In this document: positions 45,220-57,386 of the stretch, piece after piece
Position numbering within the stretch: position 1 is the first letter of the stretch
Layout: each line of letters begins with the position of its first letter
Assembly (NCBI GenBank): GCA_958510825.1
Contig: OY294051.1
Coordinates: forward strand, 30,817,667 to 30,881,666
Origin: Brachypterus glaber
Lineage: Eukaryota; Arthropoda; Insecta; Coleoptera; Kateretidae
Reading direction: 5' to 3'
DNA length: 64,000 nt
Translations under genes and position numbers: made by a program
The notes under the pieces: model-generated
Databases searched by the model: none
Told to the model about the DNA's origin: nothing
The model's input: the letters and a program-made list of their open reading frames with translations, nothing else

Positions 45220-48200
45220 TCACTGAATCTTATGTAGTGGACAGTACGCTTTAAAATTGTCACCGTCAAACTGCCAACCTGCCGCCCTAGAGCAACACAA
45301 ATGTACCATCGTCATACAACCTCTTTTTAAACAACAAATATTCGCCCCTTTCAGATTACATAATTTACACAATACATTACAAGACGTCCAAATGGCTTCT
45401 TCAAGGCCCATAATTTTAGGCCCCACAAGGTATATACCCGGAGACCAAACAATACAGTCCTCGTGAGCCCAAATTTCATATGTCTTATTTCCTGTATCAG
45501 TGATACCAAAGTAAATATCTGTGATATCTTGATCCATATCTGACTGTTTTCGCTTTGTCTTTTTACCTTTCCCGACTATCGAACTGTTGCTTTCGTCTAA
45601 TACTTTAGTAATCTTCTTGCTTTTGAACTGTTTGTCATAAGGATCATCTATCCGTCTTTCAAACTCGGGGCATTCCGCAGTTATGAAATAGGGACCAAAC
45701 AAATCTCCAGCTGGTATAACCTCACCGTTCGAAGTTGGACCTGACAACTCGGTTGCGTGAGGCCCTCGTTTGCAAAACGCACAAATCCAAGTGGCATCCT
45801 TAGTTTGCGCATCGTATTTGTTACTTAACGTGCTACAGTGCAAACCCTTTGATCGTACCTTGTGTCGATATTCACTGTCGTCGTGATATTTTTTCGCGTT
45901 TTTCGTTTTTTTCTCGACATCATCATCAAGCGGCGCGTTCACTACGTTAACAGATATCGGGGAATCCCGGGGACCTTTAATTTGAATGAAGGGACCTCGG
46001 GATTTGCTAGAGCTAGCGTTGCTTCCCGAATCGTAAGCGTAAATGTCTTTTATCGCCTCTAATTTACTGTTTGTTTGTTTTAATGTGGTGGAGTTAGTGG
46101 TATTACTTTTCTTAGACGTTTTAGGGGTGGTTTTAGAGTCTTTTTTACTTGGTTTTCGCGCGGGTGTCTTCTTTTTGGGCGTAGATTCGTTCGAACTTAC
46201 GTCACTACTGCGTCTCGACACTGGTTTAGCCCGACGTTTAGTTTTTTTAGCGGATTGTTCCTCACTTATACTGTCTTTAATTGTTAGCGCACTAGTAGAT
46301 GGCTCGTCTAGTTTAACAATGTCATCCAATTTATCAGTTTCTTTAGATTCTTCAGGTATAACAGGTTTATCACTGTCTTCGATCCCTGCAAACATTTCTT
46401 CCAACTTATTTTCGACTTCAACAAAAGAGGTGTTTGTAGCTTTCTTTTGCGCGGGTGTCATTACTGGAGTTGGATTTGGGTTCGGACAAACAACCTGTGT
46501 TGTTGAAATCGCAGTTTCAGTTGCTTCTATCACTTTTTCTACGATTTTCACCGTTTCGGCTATTTTATCCACTTTTTCAGGAGTGTTTTGCTTATCTTTG
46601 ACGCATTCCTGAACCATAGCTGCTATGTTGTCTATAGTTTCTGATTCCGACGAAGTTTTTCGTCTTGTTTTGGCGGGTATAATACTGTCTAAATCGTCCG
46701 AACTCCGCCGCCTCTCTGGAATTTTACTTTCCTCCAAAATTTTAGTGATCAAATCATCTGTCACCTTCTCCTTCTCCGGTTCTTTAGTCTTAGCATCGTT
46801 TTCTGGCGACTTTTCTTCTTCTTTTGATACCCGTACTGTTTTGCTTGGCTTCCGTTTTCTTCTAGACTTATTACTATCTAAACTATCTTCATTACTATAC
46901 GACGATACAGCATCTTCCTCCTTAACATTAGTGGGGGTAGGTACATTTAAAATACTCGAGGAGTTACTGCTGTCATCATGACTACTACCAGCTTGGACTA
47001 TGACACTTCCTGGTACTATGGGATTAGATGGTTTCTCATGAATGATAGGTATTCTTTCTACAGCACTAGGTATACTACCAGGTACTGCTTGTGGATAACC
47101 TATATCCATCAATGGGGGCTTACTGGTATCCACAGATATAGATCTAACAATATCCATAGGCGCAGGTCTGTTAGTATCTCTAGATGGAGGTCTACTAGCA
47201 TCTAAAAGACTCGTGCTTTTATCAATATTAGGATTTAACCGTTCCAGAATCGAATCTACTCGTACATTCCAACGTTTCTGAGTCATTTTATTTGGATCAA
47301 GACCTGGACTTATGCTTTTTAAACCTGGACTCACGCTTTTTAAACCTGGACTCACACTTTTTAAACCCGGGCTCACGCTTTTCAACCCTGGGTTCACGCT
47401 TATTAAACCTGGGCTCACGCTTTTTAAACCCGGACTAATGTTTTTCATCTGCTGATTAATGTTTTTCGGTTGAATGTCCAATCCATGGAGCTCATTCAAC
47501 ATCAAACTATTAATTTTATTTGTGTCTCGTACGCTTAAACTTATGGGCGTAGTAGGCAAGGGCGGTAACTCCCCGTTTTGCGACCCGTTTCGAGTTGTCA
47601 GAGATAGATCTACTCCAGGGGCAGACCGTTGATGAAAGAGTTCGGGAGTTAGCAGCCCGTACATGTTAGCAGCTGCGTGAGAAATGGTCTTCGCTATGGC
47701 GTCCGTGGTGGTGGGCGTGTGCCATGTTGGCGCCATCATGGAATGTTCGTTTGACATGTGCGCTTGTTGCGGATGTCGTGGAAAGAAATTGGGGACCTGT
47801 AAAAATACAAAATACTATGAGTATGCTAGGGTGGAGTAAATAAGCTTTTTTTCCGAAAACGTGGAACTGGTAGGGGCAAAAAGTTGCATTTTGAGACAAA
47901 AATGAAGTACAAAAAATGTTGGTACCATATGACGTCATCTTGAGGTGCAGGTTTTACTTCAAAAATAGTTTTTTTTTAATAAGCATTTTATGGCTACCTA
48001 CTTAAAAAAATCTATAAGGGAACGTTCAAGTATTACGTAACGCAAATTGTACCAGAATTCATACACTTCATACCCCGTTTCTCGCGTTATTAAAGTGTGT
48101 AGAGATTTCATGTTTTGGCTACCCCCCAAATAGGGGGTATGTTAGGGGGTAGCCAAAATATAAAATCTCTACAGCCGTTAATAACGCGGGAACCGGGGTA

Positions 48201-51200
48201 TGGAGTGTATGAATTTTGGTACAATTTGCGTTACGTAATACTTGAACGTTCCCTAACCGATCAATTTAAAATTCTACACCCTTTCATATATTAACAAGCC
48301 GGAGCTATTAGTTTTCCTACAAAATAACGCTGAGTAGAGGTAAATATGTTACTTAAAAAAAAAATGTGACATCCGATTTTTTGAAAAAAAAATTGACATG
48401 GCCCTAGGGACTTGTTCAGCCAATAAGAGTACGTGACGTATACTAACAACTTTTTGATTGCCCCTTGTAAGCCAAACATTAAGAGATTAACAGTAGCCGG
48501 CGTATTTCCAGTTGTATTCCAGTCTTCAGGTCAATAAAAGAGGCTTTACCTGGAAATAATTCAGGGAATTTTGATTTTTGGTTTATTGGGTAGGGTTAAT
48601 GGCCGTAAATAAAAAAAAACAATTTTGCTCCGTCTTGTATCAGAGATACACAAACCTAAAAAACAAGTAGTATCCCAGAAGCTTTAAGTATTGCGGTGTA
48701 GGCTCCTTCATCTGCTTAACTTTTAAAAATAAATATTTGTTTGCCTTCATATCTGTGTTTATTGGCATAAAAAAACATAAACCGTAAATTATCTCCAATT
48801 TTTTGACGGATTTTGGATTCAGGAAACAAAATGAGAAAACCTTGAACGCAAAAAAATAGTATATTGTTTTATTAAGAGGAAAAGTGAAGCATTTATTTTA
48901 CTAGTCTGTAGAATTTACGGACGACGCGAAGCGGAGTCCGGAAACTACAGACGAGTAAAAAAAGCACTTTTCCTTTGAGTGAAACATACTATTTTTTCAA
49001 GCATGCTATATATATTTTTTTAAATATTAATTTTTGAATTTAATTTTTTCAGTAAGTATATTTTTTATTAAAATAGGTCAATAAAACCCGTTCGAAATAA
49101 ACTTAAACCTTCCTTAGCTCATTTAAATTTTTTTTCGTAGGCTAAATCGTACACTTTTCGTGATTTCGATGGTAACTTGTCTAATGTAGCATTTGCAATT
49201 TCGGAGAGATATGTAGGTGTATAAACCATATATTCTTCCACAATCATTTTTAATCAATTTCACACATGGTTTTTGCACAGAATTTCGAGTCAACCACCTG
49301 TTTACATAATAAGTAAGTAAGTAAGTAAGTAGATGCCTTATTTCCAAAAAATACATATACATGTGTGTTGGAAAAAGATTTTTTTCTTTTAAATTATCAT
49401 TAAAATATTTAAGATTAAATTTTTCATATTACTACTACAATATTTAAGATTTAAATTTGACACAGTAAGCATTATTAATGCAAAAATACAATAAATACAA
49501 AAAATACAAAAAAAAACAAAAAACAGTAATTTAGTGTTAATCAAACCAAAAATAAATGAATTTATACAAAATGAATACGCAAATGAATACAGGCAAACTA
49601 CCGAAAGTTGAGCTCAAAGAACTCGTTTAGTGTATAAAAAACATGAGTTTGAAGAAAAACTTTTAATTTACGTTTAAATACTAATAAACTGCTACTAGTT
49701 GTTATTTCATTAGGCAGGTGATTAAGAATCTTTAAACCAGTAAATACTGGACTTTGTCTAGAGGCATTGTAGTTGTATGCTGGTATACAGTACCTATTAT
49801 CATTTCTTGTATTGTAGTTGTGTGTATTTGAATGCGTATTAAAATTTTCTTTGTGTTTAAAAATTATTTTTGCTGTTTGAAATATATAAAGATTACACAA
49901 AGTAAATATACCTAAAATTTTAAAGTAATCTCGACATGATTCAAGTCTACTTAGTTGGCAAATTGCTCTAACTGCTTTTTTCTGTATTTTAAATGTGCTT
50001 TCGATATCAGTCGAGTTACCCCAAAACTCGATTCCGTACTGCAAAATGCTTTGGAAGTAAGCGAAATATACAGTTTTAGCTGTTTCAAAACCAATGTTTT
50101 TTCTTATCGTCATTATAACAAAAACTGCCTTAGAGAGTCTTTTATTTAGATCTAAAATATGGGTTTTCCATTTAAGACGTTCATCCATATGGATACCTAA
50201 GAATTTAACTTGTTGAGCGGATGAAATAATGCCTTGATTTATGATTAAATTTTGTTGGGTTGATTCGTAAGATGTATGAAAAGTAATGTTTTGAGTTTTT
50301 GAAACATTTAGAGCAAGTTTATTAGCAGCAAACCAATCATAAATTTCATTTAAGATTGTTATACATTGTTGCAGCGACATAGTTTGATCAAACAAAATAC
50401 CAGTGTCGTCTGCAAATAAAACAAAAATAACTTGTTTAAAATTACCTACAAGGTCGTTTATATAAAATAAGAAAAATATAGGGCCAAGAATAGAGCCTTG
50501 AGGCACACCGCAAATTACTTTTTTTATTCTACTTTTAATTTTTTTTAATACATTAAGCAATATATCTGTTAGTTCAATAAACATAGTTCGATCTGTAAGA
50601 TATGATTCTAACCATTTGTGAAAAACCCCCCTAAAACCATAAAAATAAAACTTTTCTAATAAAATCGGATGAGGTACGCAGTCGAAGGCTTTTGTCAGGT
50701 CACAGCACACACACAAGGCATTTTGCTTAGTTTCTAAAATGTCATATATTTTATTTAAAAGTGCAAAGATTGCATCACTGGTGCTGCGACACTCTCTAAA
50801 CCCAAACTGCGCACACGTGAATATTTTATGCCTTTCAGCGTAGTTTACCATTTGTTCCTGGACTACCATTTCAATAATTTTTGATAGGGATGAAAGGACT
50901 GAAATTGGACGATAGTTTGCTGCTAAATCTTTTTCGCCTTTTTTAAATATAGGTATAACCTTTGCTGTTTTTAATTTGTTGGGAAATACACCGGTTGTAA
51001 GAGAGACATTGGTTATATGTTTAAGAGGAGATTTAAGTAAATTTATGTTTTCTTTGATAATTTTTATTGGAATTTCATCTACTCCAACTGTTTCTTTATT
51101 TTTAATTTTATTTACTATTCTTACAATATCGCATTCGGTAACTTCAGTAAAGTTAAAAATGGGAGGATTAGAAGTGGGAATATTATTTAGGTAGGAAGTT

Positions 51201-53367
51201 GCAGATTTATTGGCTGGTAAGTTATTTGTTATACTACTAGGTTCGTTTATAAAATAGTTAAGAAATTCCTCTGATACTAGTTTAGGATCTTCAATAATAG
51301 TGTTTTGATTTGTTTGTAATAAACAAACAAGTTTGAAGTATGGCTGTCATCAAAGTCAAAGAGTGCTGCCGCCAGTGGTGGTTTTGCTAACTAACTTTTT
51401 TTTACGGGGTACAACAATGAACTCATTTTTTTACTGTAAAAAAATAGATCACTTCTAACTATTGTGTTCAGTTATAAAATATGAATATTTTAGTACGCTT
51501 GAAGAAAAAATAAATTTTTGAACTAGTGTAATTAAATGTAAAATTAACCGAAAATATCAGTATTAAACAAAATCCTTTACTTAACATTGACGTGTCCTAG
51601 CAAAGTGAATGTCCATTAAATATAAATCCATTGCAATAATAAAATATACGCTGCTTTAACAAATACTTTGACCACTTAACAATAGTATTAATAATTTATA
51701 TGTAAATAAAATCAATAAAAAAAACTTTATAATAGCAGTTGTACATTATTTACATTTTATAAGGATACTTTTTATAAAGAAAATATATTTAATTCAATAT
51801 GCATATATGAATAAAAACGTGCGGGTTTTTCCTGAAAACCCCGAGCCCGGGTTTTTGTCAATCCTGTTAGTTAAAAAACTAAATAGGGATACTAGGGAAA
51901 AAAATATTTAAAAAAAAATGGTTCCTGTGACACAACTAAGTAGGGGTGGGGGCGAGGAGATCATCCCTCTAAGGTAACAAGCTTAGCGCCACGTACTCAT
52001 GCTAAAAAAGTCAAAAAGCATCACTAGGGTCAAAAATAAACTAGAAATATGTTACGTTATATGGTCCTTATGTAATCAAGTAACATTTTTATGATGTAGA
52101 ACCGTTAAAAAAAACGACAAAAAATATGCAATATGTTTGTACTTATTTTTTAAATTAGCATAAAATTTAAAAAATAACACGTGGAATTTTTTTAAGGTCA
52201 AATTCGGATTCTGGGCCTATAAATTGATAAGAAAATAGATTTTTTGCGCTTGGGAAAAGTTTACACTGTGCTTTGATTTTTTTTTTCATTTATTTACTTT
52301 ATACGAACAAATTAAGCAAAATAAAAAAATATTTGCATTAAAATTTTTGTAGAAAATTTTATAAGCTACGAATTAAGTTCTATGAAATTTTTACACAAAC
52401 TTGATAGTCTTGCCACAAATGAGCAATTAAGTAAACTGTTTACATTAGTTTTAAGCTTTTTTTTTTCGCGTACTTAATGTAACAGTAGGTCCTTCGCATA
52501 TGGATTTTTCAATTCTTTGTATTTTATTTAATATACCCTAAAATTTTCAAAATCCTACTATCTTCTTTAAAGATTTTGAAAAAATCCGTCATACTTTCCT
52601 GGACTTATATTTCAAAAATGTGAGGTGCTGGAATTTTTCTAAAAACGGATTTGGTTTCTACGCCCTTGAATCAGTAAGAAAAATTTACTTTCAGATCAGG
52701 AAAAAAAAAGTTGCGTTTTGTTACCTAGTGTATTCATTAGCTTTATTAAAATGTAATTATTTTAACCTAAAATATGCATAATTTTATTTTAAAACAATAA
52801 TTATAATTTTGTCCCTCTCTTTAGAACTTCTCTCTCTATCTAATCTAAATGTAGCGCTGACCATTGTTGACATAAACAATTTTTGACAGGTGATTATTTA
52901 AAATGATAGTTACTAAATTTTGTTTTGCTTTAATCATAGCTACTGGGTTTTTTTCACTTAAAATTTTTAAAAGCGTTATAACTTTTAAACAAAGATAGGA
53001 CCTATTTTTATATAAACATTTCTTCCTGAAATTCAATCTACTTTTCTTTGCCAAAGATATGCTAAATAGTTATGTGTCACGTGCATTTTTTCGTAGTCGG
53101 GTTTTTGGCACTTTGGCAAGTTATTTTTCTTTGGATATATGGGGGAAATATAGGTCAGTCTTGGCGTTTTTACCAATTTATAGATGGGGTTGTGGCAAAG
53201 TATGAGAAGGAGGGTAAAAAAATACAAAATTATGACGTTAATTATGCATGATTCTATTTTCATATCACCCAGTATAAATAAGATTTCATTACCTGCAGGT
53301 GGTTCCATGCTGTATTGGCTGATGGTACCTGTCTCCCATGGGGATGATGTGGTGGTCCTCCAGACAT
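45220..53367 (-). CDS. RAI1/TCF20-like protein with extended PHD finger (2 coding exons)
   Basis: Minus-strand join of exon 53367-53293 (25 codons, MSGGPPHHPHGRQVPS to NHLQ, then donor GTAATG) and exon 47796-45220 (after acceptor TTTTTACAG, continuing VPNFFPRHPQQAHMSNEHS to TGA). This gives 883 residues with a phase-0 junction. The last ~189 residues match the extended PHD fold of RAI1 and TCF20, nuclear chromatin-associated regulators: WICAFC, EIWAHEDCIVWSPGIYLVG, GLEEA, VLCKLC, GANICCLKRGC, VHLCCSRAAGW and YCPLH. The rest is low-complexity, Ser/Pro/Lys-rich and probably disordered. It includes seven SPGLKSV heptads (about residues 145-191) and basic runs RRKRKPSK and KKTKRRAKP. The ePHD in this family contacts nucleosomes. 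The intron contains a LINE in the same orientation and a MITE. More 5' non-coding exons are likely but not found. The choice between the two vertebrate paralogues is not meaningful here. Confidence 0.9.
48018..48253. mobile_element. Harbinger-like MITE family A, full copy
   Basis: A 236-bp palindrome with ends GGGAACGTTCAAGTATTACG and the inverse, and TAA at 48015-48017 and 48254-48256. Inner arms carry AGAGATTTCATGTTTTGGC and ATAACGCGGGAACCGGGG. It lies in the intron of the RAI1/TCF20-like gene. Confidence 0.9.
48868..48945. repeat. Inverted fragment of the 13.6-kb repeat
   Basis: AAGAGGAAAAGTGAAGC and CTAGTCTGTAGAATTTACGG followed by GACGACGCGAAGCGGA are the reverse complement of 13570-13650, placing a relative of the 300-bp unit in this intron. 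Confidence 0.65.
49332..51335 (-). mobile_element. 5'-truncated LINE in the RAI1/TCF20-like intron
   Basis: Minus-strand remnant with reverse transcriptase but no endonuclease. A (TAAG)5 microsatellite at 49310-49331 could be its 3' tail, as seen in CR1-group LINEs, though the 3' boundary is uncertain. It lies in the sense orientation of its host intron. Confidence 0.75.
49598..51335 (-). pseudogene. LINE reverse transcriptase, N-terminally truncated
   Basis: The frame is open from about 51335 down to the stop at 49598 (about 575 codons). The first ATG is internal (50869). It begins abruptly at NTIIEDPKLVSEEFLNYF, before the thumb-proximal GVFPNKLKTAKVIPIFKKG and NYRPISVLSSLSKIIE. Catalytic blocks follow: CDLTKAFDCV, GVPQGSILGPIFF and LFADDTGILF, then KFLGIHMDERLKW and the C-terminal HNYNTRNDNRYC with ILNHLPNEI. 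The polymerase core has no stops, so decay is recent, but loss of the endonuclease means it cannot transpose on its own. It belongs to the CR1/Jockey group, and its sequence clearly differs from the LINE at 27.3-31.1 kb. Confidence 0.85.
51336..53292. other. Remainder of the RAI1/TCF20-like intron, no gene seen
   Basis: AT-rich with no domain-bearing frame. A CCCGAGCCCGGG patch lies at 51839-51852. Confidence 0.45.
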
Positions 53368-54589
53368 TTTGGCTGATTTTTTTTTTAGTTCAACAACCAA
53401 ATTTTTCCAATGAGAAACTTAAAATCCCATTGTCCAGCTTTCAATCCGGTTGCATATCGCAAAATATTTTTCTGATTTGTGATCAAAAATCGCAGAATCT
53501 AAAAAGAAAATAAATAAACTGAAAATGGTCCCTCGTGCAGACAAGTTTTGAGATTTTACGGGTGGACACACCCGTTATTAAAATCGACCAAAAATCGGCT
53601 TACGAATGTCTCTTAGACGTCGGAAAAATATGAAAAAAGTGGGTGTTAAAAAAATGTCTGTCTGTTTGTATGTAAACCTTATAACTTTTTAAAGGAATGT
53701 CCGATTTGAAAAATTCTTTCACCGAACGGTTCAGGACCTTTTCTTTTTGCGTCACATCAAATATGGTTAACATTAGCGTACGGCAAATGGAAAAACAATT
53801 GTAATTTTTAAGTGAGATTTATTATTTATAGTAGAACAATTTTTTTAGCATAAAAATAATGTGTAATCCCCTACAAAAACATATGTAATCATTTTTATCG
53901 TAGGACCATTAGTTTCCGATATATAAGCATTTTAATAAATTATGATATATTTTTACATTTTTAATTAGATGTCAAATTTTGACACTAGTAAAATTTCAAT
54001 CATAGGTAAAATTAATTTCAATTATTTTTCTTTTAATAAATTTCTGATCATTATTCGGCGAGAAAAACAACCCGATAAAGCTACAAAGTAAAAACAAAAG
54101 GAAATGGTCCAAACATACAGGAAAAGTGAAGTCAATTTGATATCTTATTTTATAAACTTCCTCTTTTTGCCACCCGTCTAGAAAAGGTATCCGTTTCATA
54201 TATTTTTTAATTTATTGCAGAACAAAAAAAGCTAAGGACCTTTTTTAAGGATGCCTTTTAGGGAATAGGGCAATTAGGAAAGTAATTCTTTTGCGCCCTT
54301 CTTGGCTGTTTACGGGTCCTCCTTTGGAATACGAAAAAAAAATTTTATTTTTAATTCTATTTTTTTAGCTATTTTAGTTTATATCAAGAATGGGCTATTA
54401 TTTTTATTGTTATAGTTAAATTATTTAAATAAAATAGTTAAATGCATAGATTTAATGAATACTACTTATTTTTTATAGCTATAATTATGGAGGGATCAGG
54501 AGATTAGGACGGCGCGTGTCTTAAAGCAAACTGAGGCCCCGTTTATGATAAAATATATATTTTTTATCAAATACATACAGATAATAAGA
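53368..54589. other. Intergenic DNA upstream of the RAI1/TCF20-like start
   Basis: Should contain the promoter and any 5' UTR exon of the minus-strand gene, but I see no convincing TATA or splice site. The remaining text, such as ATCGACCAAAAATCGG at 53583, looks repetitive. Confidence 0.35.
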
Positions 54590-54860
54590 ATAACCCCCGC
54601 GTGGCTTTTACTTTATTGAGTGGATAATTATTTATTTTACCCACTCATGTCACTTGTCAAATTATTTTCTTGTAAATGTCATTAAAATTTTTAATAAAAA
54701 TATGAATTCCTAAGCTATTTATTGGATAAAACCTTTTATGGCACTCATGGGTAAACCGATATGGCCCTCTCGAAAATTAACCTGCTTGGCTGCCGCCTCG
54801 CAGGTTAATTTTCTCATGGGCAATATCTTACTTTACCCACTAGTACCATAAATAACTATT
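54590..54860. mobile_element. ~270-bp dispersed repeat, copy 2
   Basis: Same orientation as 39630-39895. It has an extra TGCCGCCTCGCAG that completes the hairpin GAAAATTAACCTGC...GCAGGTTAATTTTC, so copy 1 carries a small deletion there. Confidence 0.75.
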
Positions 54861-54972
54861 AATTGCCCTCTAGAGCCGAAATGATAAATCGATTTTTTTA
54901 CATGTGATCTTCAATAATTTGTCTAGATGTGATCACTTGTACTATTATAGTATAATACTGCCCTGATAAAGT

Positions 54973-55076
54973 AAAGGGCATTAAGTGACATTGGTCAATG
55001 GTAGCGTTTTCAAAATATTACATCAGGGTTGACGTGAAAACTCCGCTATGCGACAAATGTCACTTACTGCCCTTTA
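54973..55076. mobile_element. 104-bp foldback MITE
   Basis: AAAGGGCATTAAGTGACATT faces the inverse of AATGTCACTTACTGCCCTTT. A GATAAAG/CATCAGGG context lies around it. No duplication identified. Confidence 0.6.
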
Positions 55077-55275
55077 AGATTAATTTTTATTCAATAACAA
55101 TGAAACTTGGGTGATGGTGGGATTTAATTTTTTTGTTTCTCTTCCGGTTTCACCGGAAATTACCTCAACCTTTGATTTTAAAATAGAACACCCTGTTTGT
55201 TTTTACATTTTTTGTTTTAGAATTAAATTTTAAGTACAACCATGTATAATATGTCAATTTTTGATTTGGGAATTT

Positions 55276-56859
55276 TTCAGAGGTGAGGACCTTTTTTTTA
55301 GTCAGCAAAATTCATAGGCGTAACGAGGGGGTGCTTAAGGGGGCTTGCGCCCCCCCCCCAAATTTTTCTAAGCCCCCCTCCCCCCCAAATCAAACTATAA
55401 AAGTCTCACAGACAGACAAACTTAAAAATTACGCAAATATTTTTAGGGGCTCAAGCCCCCCCCCCAAAATTTGGACCTGGTTACGCCTCTGGCAAAATTT
55501 CACGGTCAGGGGTAAAGCTTTTTTTTTATTTGGGAATTTTCCCAATTTTTAAATTTTTAGTTCAGAAATATTTCTGTCACCCCCCCTCCCCCAAAATGCT
55601 TCAGAGCATCACTGAAAATATTATAAAAATGTTCTGTCAGGGGTGCTCAGCACTCTCTGGATTTTTTTCCGCCTACGCGGGACAGGCTTTTTGTGGCCCC
55701 GTGCCATCTTTTTGTTTTAAAATTAAATTAAATTAAAAAACTCGACTTATAGGTAGGTCTTATTATTTTTTGAATTTTGCTTTAAACAAAATGGCTTACA
55801 AAAGACGCTATATTTAAAATTGAAAACCATTATTACCCCACTTAAAGTGGGGTATCAAACAATTTTTATTGAGTGAGACTGGCTATTTAAAACTGAAAAA
55901 AAAAACGGAAAAATCAAATGTCGGGTTTTTCCACATTTTGTCTATTGATACAATAGTAAACAGACTAAATTATTTTATTACAATTTTAATTTACAACATC
56001 AATGAATTTTTTTGTCAAGTACATTTATTAGTGACTGTGTTATCTAATGTTTAAAAGTTCTAAAAGCACTGAAATTTATTTTCTTTTAAACAAATATTGT
56101 TTTAAAATTTTAATCATTGTTACCAGTAGATTTTTAACAGTTAGGTTTAAATGCCACATTTACAATTTTGCAAGAAAATAATTTATATTAATATAATTAG
56201 CGTCAATTATTGACGTTTTATGGTCAATACTGACGCGTTTTCATATAGATTATATTTTGTTTTTGTAAAACTTTTGTTTTGGAGTAGCTGATTAAGTAAT
56301 TAAAATTTTTAAAATGGTCTTATATTTTGAATTAAAAGTTGTATTTGTCAAAAAATTAATTTAATCATTCTATTAAAATGGAATAAAAGTGTTAGAAAAA
56401 TGTAATATTACAGACTAAATGTTAAATAATACTTCTTTTTTACCTGTCCAAAATGATGAGGAATAAAATATGCAAAGGCAATAAGCCTAATAAATACAAC
56501 CACAGGCTATAAAAGGCTTATATGAATTTGCCAGATGAGAGAAACAAAAATTCACTATCTACACTGAACACAAAACAGAATTTTGGGGGTTTTCAGGCCA
56601 TATTTACAGGGATTGAATGATTATTTCATGCGGGTAAAAACGAAAAAAAATATCTCGGGTTGAAAGCCATTATAAACCAAATCGATGTTTGAAAAATAGC
56701 ACTCGGGTTAAAACTACATCAACACACCATAGGGCAACAAAAAACAATTTAAAAAATATGGTATATTTGTCCAAATGAAACGCACCTAAAATTTCATGCC
56801 GATTATACCATACACAAAAATTATTACAGAAAATATTTTAGGCACGGCTATAAAGCAGC
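55276..56859. other. Intergenic DNA with C-rich repeats
   Basis: 55320-55480 holds GCCCCCCCCC runs flanked by GTAACGAGGGG and GTTACGCCTCTGG, an inverted pair, so a C/G-rich MITE is likely. After that the sequence is AT-rich with no supportable gene. Confidence 0.4.
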
Positions 56860-57284
56860 TAGTATGCAACAATGGCGGACCCGGTTTTGTATAATTTTTG
56901 TGAACCTATCGCCATCTATCATTAAAATTACCAACTACGATGAACTACGATGTTTCAAGAATCAATAAAACACGTGCTCATTGCAAAACAACGCATAAAT
57001 TTGGACCATTTTGTCGTGTCATGCTGATTTGCAATCAAAAAAAACACGACAAATTACGCAGTATTTTTTTGGCGTTAAAACGCATTTTGAAATTTGGATC
57101 AAGTCGCCTGAAAATGCCGAAATTTTGATGTTTCTTTGGGAGAAATGTCAGATTTTGATTAATTTTACTTACCGAGAAAATTTTCTACCAAAATTGAACA
57201 GAAATTCGAATTTTCGTATAGAGTAAAGACTTCCAAGGTTTATTTTGCGTAAAAAGTTGATTTTTCTTGATTTCCCCGCGTGAA

Positions 57285-57386
57285 TTAAAATTGTACGCAT
57301 GCGCGTGATGACGCCCCTTGAGGAAATGTTACCAACATAAAATAATTTTTTGACGTATGCACTTTGACATTTTTACGTAAATAAAC
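57285..57386 (+). promoter_or_regulatory. Putative GET4 core promoter
   Basis: ACGCATGCGCGTGATGACG at 57294-57312 contains an NRF1-like GCATGCGC and a CRE-like TGACG, about 80 bp before the GET4 ATG in an otherwise AT-rich region. There is no clear TATA box. This fits a housekeeping-type promoter, which is an inference. Confidence 0.4.

Noticed and set aside
46043..46612. 189-residue plus-strand frame with hydrophobic runs
   Set aside because: Antisense shadow of the RAI1/TCF20-like exon; serine/lysine codons read backwards as leucine/valine.
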